Source: Clostridia bacterium (GTDB taxonomy: Bacteria; Bacillota; Clostridia; Oscillospirales; Acutalibacteraceae). From it: a stretch of DNA of 41,326 nt. Position numbers and translations under genes: made by a program. The stretch is from positions 1 through 41,326 of the forward strand of contig JAKSQM010000013.1 of the NCBI GenBank assembly GCA_024404115.1. The letters are read 5' to 3'. The notes under the pieces are model-generated. The model made no database searches. It saw nothing but the letters and a program-made list of their open reading frames with translations, and was not told the origin of the DNA. Positions 1-8,700 of this stretch are shown here, in pieces (the first letter of the stretch is position 1; each line of letters starts with the position of its first letter).

Positions 1-640
1 TAACTGTCATTATCTCTGTTACTTTTTTGTCCAAAAAGTGTTGCCACTTTAAAGCATAGCAATCCACGCTTCAAGTCAGCACTAATCTTTCCCGTCGCCC
101 CTTGACAGGGGAGATGTCATCGCAGATGACAGAGGGGTAGAACTATAGAATATAGATAAAAGATAATACATAATAGATAATAGTGAAAAAATTGGCACTC
201 TGTAGGGGATGGCAACGACATCCCGTTCTGAATATCAGCACAATATAAATTTGAACGAAAATTTGTCGGCATTGTCATTGCGAGGCAATCCATACTTTAA
301 AATTCCACATATCTGCTTGATTTGCACAATAAAACGGCTCCCTTGTGTAAAGGGAGCTGGATTTTTGCTCTGCAAAAAGACTGAGGGATTGTCCGTGGAA
401 ATTCAAATATCTGTTTAATTTTAAACAAACAATCCTCCCAACTCACATCAAAACAACCTCTTTAATAAAAAGAGGGCAGATGTTGCCGCCATATTTCATC
501 AACCAAACTAAGGCAACATCTGCGCCCAGCCACGCCCAGCCACGCCCAGCCACGCCCAGCCACGCCCAGCCACGCCCACACCCACACCAACCGCCCCACG
601 GGGTTCATCCCCGTGCATACAAGGAGAATTAAATCCACGC
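1..640. repeat. Intergenic repeat island 1
   Basis: No gene is supported here. The stretch is a mosaic of short repeats that recur elsewhere in the window. 91-140 is a two-hairpin module (CCCCTTGACAGGGG, then TGTCATC-gca-GATGACA) with copies at about 14396 and 40989. 202-265 is a module containing CATCCCGTTCTGAATATCAG with copies at 14101, 14470, 24481 and 29310. 281-300 is the CATTGCGAGG module. 327-395 is a CTCCCTTGTGTAAAGGGAG hairpin module with a copy at 29527. 465-640 is a module ending in a CCCCACGGGGTTCATCCCCG hairpin, with copies at 14255 and 29640. Open frames here (for example 209-418 and 462-689) are translations of repeat DNA and have no convincing start or homology. Confidence 0.85.
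523..579. repeat. 10-bp tandem repeat, CACGCCCAGC
   Basis: About five and a half head-to-tail copies of a 10-bp GC-rich unit, nearly perfect, in an otherwise AT-rich region. It lies just before the CCCCACGGGG hairpin of the surrounding repeat module. The equivalent place in the other copies of the module carries a 13-bp array (14276-14314) or a degenerate stretch (about 29712-29750), so the array length and unit vary between copies. Confidence 0.9.
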
Positions 641-644
641 AACA

Positions 645-673
645 AAAAAGCTGCCGCAATGCGACAGCTTTTT
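645..673 (-). terminator. Rho-independent terminator of htrA
   Basis: Read on the minus strand, AAGCTGTCGC-att-GCGGCAGCTT is followed by a run of T. It lies 20 bp past the htrA stop codon, and the mirrored A/T tracts could let it work in both directions. Confidence 0.85.
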
Positions 674-692
674 GCTTATTAAATTTCAACTA

Positions 693-2297
693 TTAAAATC
701 CGCTGCCATTGTCGAAGAACTTGAAGAAATCTTCTAATGAGCCTCCGTTTGCTCCGCCGCCAAATGGCTGTTGCTGCTGCTGTGTTGTGGTGATGGCTGT
801 GCCTTTATCCTCAATAAGTGTTACAACAACATCAAACTTCTTAACATCATAAGTCTTTTCGTCAACTCTGCAAAGTGTCAGCTTCAGCTTGTCGCCAACC
901 TTGCCGTTTTCAATCTTATCAAGAAGTGTATCGGCTGTTTCCATCTCAACGCCGTCAACTGCAATAATAAGGTCGCCAGCCTGTGCGTCTGTGCCCTTGA
1001 ATGCGCTCTCTTCGCCAATCTGAGCAATAATAAGTGAGCCAGCAGGGAGATTGTTGTAATGAGCGATCATAGCGTATGACGAATACTGTGAAACAGGTGA
1101 ATATGTGATGCCGAGCTTAGGTCTGTTTGTAACGTATCCGTTTGCGATGATGTCATCAATAATTGTTTTTGCTGATGAAATGGGGATTGCAAAGCCCATG
1201 CCCTCATACTCTGTTGAAGCGATTTTTGATGAGTTGATACCGATAATCTGACCTGCTGTGTTAATGAGCATACCGCCTGAGTTACCAGGGTTAATAGCGG
1301 CATCGTGCTGGATACACTTCATATCGTAGCCGATTTCGTTGCTTACAGGTCTGTCAATTGCAGAAACCATACCCTTTGTGTATGAGCCAAAGAACTCTGT
1401 ACCGCCGGGGTTGCCGATCGCATAAACTGTTTCGCCAATCTTGAGCTTTGAAGAATCGCCGAATTTAGCGGCTGTGAAGCCTGTTTCTTTAACTGCAAGA
1501 ACGCCAAGGTCTGTCTTTGAGTCAAAGCCAACAACTTCTGCGTCAAACTGCTCGCCGTTATAATCCTGAATTACAACCTTGTAGCCCTTTGTTTTTGCAG
1601 CTTCAATAACATGAGCGCAGGTGATAACGTATGTTTTTTTCTTATCCTTGCTTTCGCCCATGATGATGCCTGAGCCTTCGCCAGCAACATTTGAAGAGCC
1701 TGAGTTGCCCTGTGAGAAGAGATTATTCACTGTGCCATAAAGAATAATGCCAACATTTGACTTTATGTTCTGAGAATAAATCTCCTGTGCAGAAAGTCCG
1801 TCGCTGTCATCAACAGGTGTCAGGTTTGATTCTGAAATAAGAAGCTCTGCATCACCTTTGTTTGATGAATGGTTTTCGCTCTTTTTGCTCTTGAAAGCGA
1901 TGAATGAACCAACAATTCCGCAGAACATAACGATTGCCGCAATTGCAAGGCAGAGAATGATTTTGCCAAGCTTTTTGCCGTTTGATTTCTTTGCCTTTTC
2001 CTCTGCTGCGGTTGTGTTCGCATAAGGGTTCTGGTTTGCAGTGTAATTATATCTCTGCTGATTTGAATAGGGACTGTAGCCAGATTCCTTTGAAGCATCA
2101 TAATAAGAAGTGCTCTGGGGTCTTGAATAAAACTCTCCGCTTGTTGAGTAGCCACTCTGCTGAGCTGTCTGCTGTGGTGCAGGCTCCTGCTGAGGCTGTG
2201 ATTCTGCTTCGGCAGCTTTTACCTCCTCTGCTTCAACAGGTTCAGTGCTTGCTTGCTCCTGATTTTCACTGACCTCGAATTTTTCCTGTTCGTCCAT
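693..2297 (-). CDS. htrA: HtrA/DegP-type membrane-anchored serine protease
   Basis: A 534-residue envelope quality-control protease that degrades misfolded exported proteins. Residues 1-105 are a Gln/Glu/Pro/Tyr-rich, presumably disordered cytoplasmic segment; about 111-135 is one membrane helix. The trypsin-like domain (about 175-385) keeps the full triad: H229 in TCAHV, D263 in KTDLGV and S340 in NPGNSGG. One PDZ domain follows (about 395-495), then a Gln/Gly-rich tail. This one-TM, one-protease, one-PDZ layout is normal for Firmicute HtrA/YycK proteins; the acidic N-terminus is longer than in Bacillus. The start has a good upstream AGGAGG-type site. It is the third gene after a response regulator and a histidine kinase, 87 bp after the kinase, so it is probably a cotranscribed target or partner. 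Family assignment is firm; the exact substrate is unknown. Confidence 0.95.
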   Translation of the reverse strand: MDEQEKFEVSENQEQASTEPVEAEEVKAAEAESQPQQEPAPQQTAQQSGYSTSGEFYSRPQSTSYYDASKESGYSPYSNQQRYNYTANQNPYANTTAAEEKAKKSNGKKLGKIILCLAIAAIVMFCGIVGSFIAFKSKKSENHSSNKGDAELLISESNLTPVDDSDGLSAQEIYSQNIKSNVGIILYGTVNNLFSQGNSGSSNVAGEGSGIIMGESKDKKKTYVITCAHVIEAAKTKGYKVVIQDYNGEQFDAEVVGFDSKTDLGVLAVKETGFTAAKFGDSSKLKIGETVYAIGNPGGTEFFGSYTKGMVSAIDRPVSNEIGYDMKCIQHDAAINPGNSGGMLINTAGQIIGINSSKIASTEYEGMGFAIPISSAKTIIDDIIANGYVTNRPKLGITYSPVSQYSSYAMIAHYNNLPAGSLIIAQIGEESAFKGTDAQAGDLIIAVDGVEMETADTLLDKIENGKVGDKLKLTLCRVDEKTYDVKKFDVVVTLIEDKGTAITTTQQQQQPFGGGANGGSLEDFFKFFDNGSGF

Positions 2298-2384
2298 ATA
2301 TATTCCTCCTGACCGCCACTGCGGTTTTTATTTTATTATAATTCTTAATTTTAAATTATTATACATTTTTTTGTAAACAATTCA

Positions 2385-3869
2385 TTAAGTTTTATATGAA
2401 AGGGGTATCCAGAAAGAAAATTCTGTGTATTCGCCCTCAACGCTGTCCGCTTTAATCTCACCTTTGTGGAGATTAACAATGCTTTTAACGATGTAAAGAC
2501 CAAGCCCTGCGCCTTTAACATCATAGCTTCTTGACCTGTCGATTTTATAAAATCTTTCAAATACCTTGTGAAGCTCATCCCTTGAAATGCCGTCGCCGCT
2601 GTTTCTGATGCTGACATAAACCTTTTCGCCGTCTGTGAAAGAGTTGATGTCAATGTATCCGTCAACAGGGGTGAATTTTATGGCATTATCCACAAGGTTG
2701 TAGATAACCTGCATTATCATATCTTCATCGGCAACAACCCTGATGGACTGCATATTTTCAAGACCCATAATGTCAAGATTTTTCTGCTCAATTTTCTTTT
2801 CAAAATTAAGCACCGTTTTGAAAATGCTGTTTGACATATCAAACTCTCTTGCATTTATGTTCATTTCGCCAGCTTCAAGCTTTGACATATTAAGCATACC
2901 TGTAACAAGTCGAGAAAGTCGCTTAACCTCATCTGAAACAATTTCAAGATATTTTTTCTCTTCGTCCTGCTCAATTGTGCCGTCAAGGATTCCGTCGATA
3001 AATCCGCCGATTGTTGTCATGGGCGTTTTTAATTCGTGGGAAACATTTGCAACAAAGCTTCGCCTTGAGCTTTCAAGTGCCGAAAGTGAAATTGCCATTT
3101 TGTTGAATGCCTTTGCCAGCTCCGCAAGCTCGTCATCACCGCTGACATTTACTTTATAGCTGAAATCGCCGTCTGCATATTGCTTTGCGGCATAAGACAT
3201 CTGCTTTAGAGGCTTGGTGATTCTGTAAACCATACCGTAAATAATTACAGATGAAACGAACAATGTAATCATTGCAGCAATCAGCATAATTTTTGCAACC
3301 TGCGAAATATACTGTGCCAATGTTGAGAACACAGGCTTAACCGCAAAAACAACGCCGAGAGTTTTGCCATAAAGCACAACAGGTGTGGCAACAACATGGT
3401 TTTTAACAGGGAGCGAGGTACCAAGGGTTGTCAGCTCGTCATATCCGTCTTTTGAAGCTTTTACAATAATATCCTCAGGTATGTTATACATCAGATGCTT
3501 CTGGCAGGTGTTTCGCCCTCTTGTTTTTGCCATTTCACGGCAGAGGATAACCTTGCCGTTGGTATCACACAAGAAAATATCGCAGTTGTTTGAAGTGCAG
3601 AGGGTGTCAATAAGACCGCTGACAATTCTTAAAGGTCCGCCGTCTGAAACAGTACTCTGACCTGTTCCGCTGAAGCCCATAATGGTGTTTTTCACATTGT
3701 CTGTTACCATCTCTGTGTTGTTGCGGAGAATTACGCTCTGCTCATCGCTCCATCTGCCAGTTTCAAGGGCAATGAAAAGTATGCTCATAAGAAACATTCC
3801 TGTAAAAATGAGCAGCAGCATATTTAACATATATTTTCTGAAAAGCTTACCGCCTTTTTGTGTTATCAT
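2385..3869 (-). CDS. Membrane sensor histidine kinase
   Basis: A 494-residue OmpR-class sensor kinase. Transmembrane helices are at about 14-36 and 191-213, framing a roughly 150-residue extracytoplasmic domain that resembles a Cache/PAS fold (strand pattern around DIFLCDTNGKVIL). HAMP follows at about 213-265, then HisKA with the phospho-accepting H278 in NVSHELKTP. The ATPase domain shows the N box (NLVDNAIKFTP), the G1 box (GDGIS) and the G2 box (GAGLGL). The sensor domain is unusually cysteine-rich: C91, C96, C101, C110 and C122 fall within 32 residues, which may mean disulfide, metal or thiol sensing (inference). It begins 2 bp after the response regulator stop, so the two are cotranscribed and probably translationally coupled. 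The signal is not known. Confidence 0.95.
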   Translation of the reverse strand: MITQKGGKLFRKYMLNMLLLIFTGMFLMSILFIALETGRWSDEQSVILRNNTEMVTDNVKNTIMGFSGTGQSTVSDGGPLRIVSGLIDTLCTSNNCDIFLCDTNGKVILCREMAKTRGRNTCQKHLMYNIPEDIIVKASKDGYDELTTLGTSLPVKNHVVATPVVLYGKTLGVVFAVKPVFSTLAQYISQVAKIMLIAAMITLFVSSVIIYGMVYRITKPLKQMSYAAKQYADGDFSYKVNVSGDDELAELAKAFNKMAISLSALESSRRSFVANVSHELKTPMTTIGGFIDGILDGTIEQDEEKKYLEIVSDEVKRLSRLVTGMLNMSKLEAGEMNINAREFDMSNSIFKTVLNFEKKIEQKNLDIMGLENMQSIRVVADEDMIMQVIYNLVDNAIKFTPVDGYIDINSFTDGEKVYVSIRNSGDGISRDELHKVFERFYKIDRSRSYDVKGAGLGLYIVKSIVNLHKGEIKADSVEGEYTEFSFWIPLSYKT

Positions 3870-3871
3870 AA

Positions 3872-4561
3872 TCAGCCCTTCAATTTGAATTTATATCCTA
3901 CACGGCAGACAGTTGCGATCTCCCATTTATCAGAAACGCCAGAGATTTTTTCACGAAGTCTTTTAATGTGAACATCAATTGTTCTGGTGTCGCCGGGGAA
4001 GTCATAGCCCCACACCTCGTCAAGAATCTGATCACGGGTAAAAACTCTGTCAGGGTTAGATGCAAGGTGATAAAGAAGCTCCAGCTCCCTTGGGGGAGTA
4101 TCGATCTTTTTGCCGTCAACAATAAGCTCATAATTTGTAAGGTTAACGCTGAGCTTATCGTATTTTACTATTTTAACATCCTTGTCAATAGTTGAAGCCA
4201 CTGAGCGGCGAAGCACAGCTTTAATTCTTGCCACAACCTCTTTTGGCTCAAAGGGTTTTGTAACATGGTCGTCTGCACCTAATTCAAGGCTCAGCACCTT
4301 ATCGAATGTTTCACTTCTTGCGGTGAGCATAATAATCGGCTTGTCAGACTGCTTTCTGATTTCACGGCATACCTGCCATCCGTCAAGACCCGGGAGCATT
4401 ATGTCAAGCAAGGTGATGTCTGGCTGAAAAGACGAAAAGCGTTCCACTGCGCTGATACCGTCATTGGCAATGGCAACTGTGTACCCCTCTTTTTTAAGGT
4501 AAATTCTGAGCAATTCGCAAATGTTTGCATCATCATCAACAACAAGAACTTTATAACTCAT
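3872..4561 (-). CDS. OmpR/PhoB-family response regulator
   Basis: A 229-residue DNA-binding response regulator, the cognate partner of the adjacent kinase. The receiver domain (1-120) has the acidic pocket D10/D11, the phosphorylation site D53 in LLDIMLPG, and the conserved T and K of the switch region (TKPF). The C-terminal winged helix (about 130-227) has the usual PhoB pattern, including GYDFPGDTRTIDVHIKRLR. The length is standard for the family. It is the first gene of the regulator-kinase-htrA cluster, an order also known for envelope-stress systems in Firmicutes. A minus-strand TATAAT lies at 4640-4645, but no convincing -35 accompanies it. Confidence 0.95.
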   Translation of the reverse strand: MSYKVLVVDDDANICELLRIYLKKEGYTVAIANDGISAVERFSSFQPDITLLDIMLPGLDGWQVCREIRKQSDKPIIMLTARSETFDKVLSLELGADDHVTKPFEPKEVVARIKAVLRRSVASTIDKDVKIVKYDKLSVNLTNYELIVDGKKIDTPPRELELLYHLASNPDRVFTRDQILDEVWGYDFPGDTRTIDVHIKRLREKISGVSDKWEIATVCRVGYKFKLKG

Positions 4562-4711
4562 AAAACCTCTCCTTTATTTATCATCTGTTTTAATGCCCTT
4601 GAAACAAAAGCTTCAAAGGCATTTTTAGTTTCCTTATATATTATAATCCTCAGATTTTAACAAAATATGAACAAGTGTGAAACATTATGTTATATTTGTG
4701 TCGGGAAGATG

Positions 4712-5743
4712 TTAACATTTAAACTCGTATCTTGTCATAGAGCGGAAAATCTCGCCAGCTCTGAAATTGCACTGTGGGAATGTTGGCTGGTTGGGTGTGT
4801 CGGGGTAGAACTGTGTTTCAAGGCAGAAGCCTGCGTGCTTGTTAAGGGGAACGCCGCCCTTGCCAATAACAGAGCCGTCAAGGAAGTTGCCTGTGTAAAG
4901 CTGAACACCAGGCATATCTGTATATACATTCATTGTGATGCCAGTTTCTTTTTCGTATGCTGTGATAACTGCGCCTGCTGTTTCGTTAAGGCAGAAGTTA
5001 TGGTCGTAGCCCTTGCACATAACAAGCTGAGGGTCGCTTTCACCAATATCCTTGCCGATAGGCTTGCTCTCTGAGAAATCAAATGCAGTGCCTTTAACGG
5101 GGCGGATTTCACCTGTGGGGATGCTGTCCTCATCTGTGGGGGTGAAGCTGTCTGCATCAATTCTCAATTCGTGAGAAAGAACATCAGTGCCAGCCTTGCC
5201 TTTAAGGTTAAAATATGTGTGATTTGTAAGGTTAACAGGTGTGTCTGCACTGCAAATTGCCGTGTAGTTAATTGCAACCTCGTTAGAGTCTGTAAGGGTG
5301 AAACGCACCTTTGTTTTCATAGCACCTGGGAATCCGCATGAGCCGTTGGGGCTTGTGTAGGACATAACAATGCTGTTGTCAGTGTCAGCAGTTGCTTCCC
5401 AGATAGCCTTTGAAAATTCGCCGCCGCCATGAAGGCAGGTTTTGCCCTTTTCGTTGGCTGTAACAGAGTATTTCTGACCGTTTATTGTGAACTGTGCGTT
5501 GTGAATACGGTTTGCATATCTGCCAACAGTAACACCCTGATAATCTGAATAATTCTCATGACCGTCAAGTGTGTCAAATCCAACGGCAACATCAAGCAGT
5601 TCGCCGTTTTTTGAGGGAACTTTTATTGCCTGAATTGTTGCGCCGTAGGTGAGCACCTCAAGCACCATACCGTTTTTATTTGTCATAGAGTATTTATATA
5701 CTTCTCTGCCGTCTTTCAGTGTTCCGAATAATGTCTTTTCCAT
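4712..5743 (-). CDS. galM: Aldose 1-epimerase (mutarotase)
   Basis: A 343-residue cytoplasmic enzyme that interconverts alpha- and beta-anomers of glucose or galactose, feeding the Leloir pathway. The family's catalytic residues are visible: H105 in CLHGG, the general acid H175 in LTNHTYFNL, D247 in GYDHNF and the general base E309 in CLETQFYPD. Length and motif order are typical. It starts 12 bp after the stop of the large dockerin protein gene and has a GGAG ribosome site, so the two are probably cotranscribed. No signal peptide is present, so it should act on imported sugars. No clear terminator was found downstream. Confidence 0.95.
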   Translation of the reverse strand: MEKTLFGTLKDGREVYKYSMTNKNGMVLEVLTYGATIQAIKVPSKNGELLDVAVGFDTLDGHENYSDYQGVTVGRYANRIHNAQFTINGQKYSVTANEKGKTCLHGGGEFSKAIWEATADTDNSIVMSYTSPNGSCGFPGAMKTKVRFTLTDSNEVAINYTAICSADTPVNLTNHTYFNLKGKAGTDVLSHELRIDADSFTPTDEDSIPTGEIRPVKGTAFDFSESKPIGKDIGESDPQLVMCKGYDHNFCLNETAGAVITAYEKETGITMNVYTDMPGVQLYTGNFLDGSVIGKGGVPLNKHAGFCLETQFYPDTPNQPTFPQCNFRAGEIFRSMTRYEFKC

Positions 5744-5755
5744 AAATTTTCTCCT

Positions 5756-8700
5756 TTATACACTTTGGTCAACTGTGTTAATTTTAAGTCCGCAGGACTG
5801 AATATACTGAGCGTCTGTTTCGTCTCCTGCTCCGCTGCCGTCAATATCTGCTGCTCTGAACTGAGCAGGTGTAAGACCGCCATTTGCAAAAAGTCCCTGT
5901 GCAATTGCGCTGATATAAACAGCGTCCATACCGTCAATGAATCCGTCGCAATCAACATCACCGATAATCACAACCGTTGCCATATCAATGATTTCTGTTT
6001 CGCTTTCGTTGTAAAGGCTGATGGTTGAGCCTGTTGTGATGTGTCCGTCATCTGCAATAACATTGCCCTCTGCATTTCTGATTTCTATTTTTTCAGTGTT
6101 GAGGAACTGAGAAGTGTAATCTGCAACTGTGAGGGATGTGTCAAAGCCCGAAATAAGATTATCTTTGCGGTCGATTTTAAGACCAGAATTATTTGTGGCA
6201 ATGAGCCTGTTGTAGCCGATTGTGCCGTCTGGCAAAACGTAATATCCGTCATCGCCAATGCCAAATTCAGTGTAGTGAATACCAACATCCTTGCCCGAAA
6301 TAACAGGCATTCCAGCATAATAGAATGATGATGTAAGAATCATCTTAGGTGCAGAAACCTTAACTGTTTCAGGTGCATCGTCTGAGCTTGAAAGAAGAAC
6401 GGTAGTTGTTACCTTATCAAGCTCAACTGTTTTGCCCGTGCTGAGGTAAACATCGTTGTTGTCTGCCACTGTTGTAAATGTATTCTTTGTAGAAACAACC
6501 TCTTCGTCCTGTGTGTATTCATAAACATTCTCTGCTCTTACAAGCGTGCCAGCGTTATAGATAGCCTTACCAAGACCGCCGTCTTTAACGGTGTTGCTGA
6601 GAATTCTGCCGCCAAGAAGTGCAACCTTGCCTGTTGAAGCTATATTGATAGCACCGCCGTTGACGCCGATATTATTCACAAATTCACCGCCGTACATAAA
6701 CATTGTTCCGCTTACATCAATGTTGCCGCCTGTTTTGGCGCAGCCGTTCTGCATCTGGAAATCGTTGTATGTGTAAAGTGTGCCGCCAGCCTTAACAGTA
6801 ATAAGTGATGTACCCTGTGCCTGATTGTAGGCATATCCGCCGTCAAGGATGTATTTGCCGCCAACAGAGTCCAGTGTGAAGAAATCTTCGCCGTCCTCTG
6901 AAACATCCTCGCCCCAAGTTTTTGCCTCTGTGAAGCCAAGGCGAAGTGTGCCGCCCGGCTGAACCTCAAAGAGTGTGCCTGTGAATGTACCGCTTCTCAT
7001 TGAGGTGTAGGTGCTGTCTGTTTCGCTGAGGATTGTAACATCACCGTAAACCTTTACTGTTTCATTTATAGTGTTGTCTGCAATAATTGTGATGATGCCC
7101 GATTCGCCAGCCTTAACCTCTTTAACCGCCTGCGCAACTGAAACATAGTCAACTGCATATGCGCCAAATTTACTTAAAGATGCAACATTCACAACTGCTG
7201 TGTTCATAAGAACGCCGATTGAGTTTACATACCACGGTGTACCGCTCTGAGGAGTAATCTGGAATTTAGTGTAGTTGACACCAACCTTTTCGCCAGAGAG
7301 AACAACTGTTGAGGTGGTATAGTTAGCAGGGGTGATAACTGCAACTGTGCCAGCTGCGTTTAATTTATCTGTAAGATTGATGGATCTGTTCTTAGCAACA
7401 AGAACATCATTTTCTGTTATAAGAGCATCACCGCTCATCTGGAATGTACCAAAATCAGCCACACCAAAGCCTGCACCAACATTATTATAAACATAGTTGT
7501 GGCAGATTGTGCCGCCTGTCATCTGGAAGATACCGTTTGAATTGATGGAAACACCACCGCCGCCGCCTGTTGTGGCAGTTGAGCCGTGCTTTTTATATGC
7601 AAAGTTTTCGCAGATTGTGCCGCCTGTCATTGTAACTGTGCCAGCGTTGATGAATATACCGCCGCCTGCATTTGCATAGTTGCCCTTAATCAGTGCGTCA
7701 TTAGAAATTGTAACCTCTGCGTCTGTGCCGATTGAATAAATCGCACCGCCATATGTTTTGCCGTAGTTTTCGCTGATTTCGCCGCCGCTGATATTTACAA
7801 TACCGCTGTTGTTATAAATTGCACCGCCCCTTGCAACAGAGGACTGGTTGCCGATAATATAACCGCCGCTGATATTTACATTGCCCATATCATTATATAC
7901 AGCGCCGCCGTCTGATGTTGTTGTGTTGTTTCTGATAATACCGCCCTTAACATTAAGTGTTGCATCTGAATCAACATAAAATGCAGAGCCCATATCAGTT
8001 GAGCTGTTGTTTACAATTGAAACGCCAGCGTTAAGGTTAACCTTGCCCCTGCCTGTTACAGAAATAAGAGCAGAGTCAGATGTGATGCCGTAGCCGTCAA
8101 GCACAAGAAGTACGTTTTCATCTGAGCCGTCTTTAATATCACCGAGGGTGAGCGTGCCTGTTACATTAAACATAGGGCCTTCAAGCTCGGCACCCTTTGT
8201 AACATATTTCTTGAAGCCTTCGCCGTGAATTGTTACTGTATTTGGAATGTTAACCGTTGAGTTTACAGTAAGATTTCTGATTGGAACAATTGTACCTGTC
8301 CTGTTTTCAAGGGAGGTTACTGCGCTTTGAATATCGCTGAAAAATGTATCGTTTGCGCCGTCAATTTTAAGCTTAACATTATATGTATCCTTAACAACTC
8401 TTACGCTTTCAAGTGAGTCATCCCTTACCTTGCTGTAGCCAGAGTAATATAACATATAAAACTGAGGATAGTAGCGGTAATAATCATCGTCATATTTATT
8501 TGACCACTTACCGCTCTGAAGTCCAAGGTTGTATGATGCACTGGAGCCTGTAAGTTCTTCTGTTTTCTTTGGATTTGCACCGTTTCCGTTATTATATGTG
8601 GTGTTTTCGATTGTGGAATCGTAATAGCAGTTTGTAATTGTGCATGTGCCGTAGTTGTAGCCGATAAAGTTGTTTGTGTTGCTGTTTGTTGAGTTAAGGC

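Noticed and set aside
523-579. CRISPR array
   Set aside because: Units of 10 bp in direct contact have no spacers, and no cas genes are near.
209-689. Open frames at 209-418 (plus) and 462-689 (minus)
   Set aside because: They consist of dispersed repeat modules and the CACGCCCAGC array; low-complexity product, no ribosome site, and the same DNA recurs at other loci without keeping frame.
4562-4711. Promoter of the response regulator operon
   Set aside because: A minus-strand TATAAT at 4640-4645 exists, but no acceptable -35 lies 16-18 bp ahead, so it is only mentioned in the gene entry.
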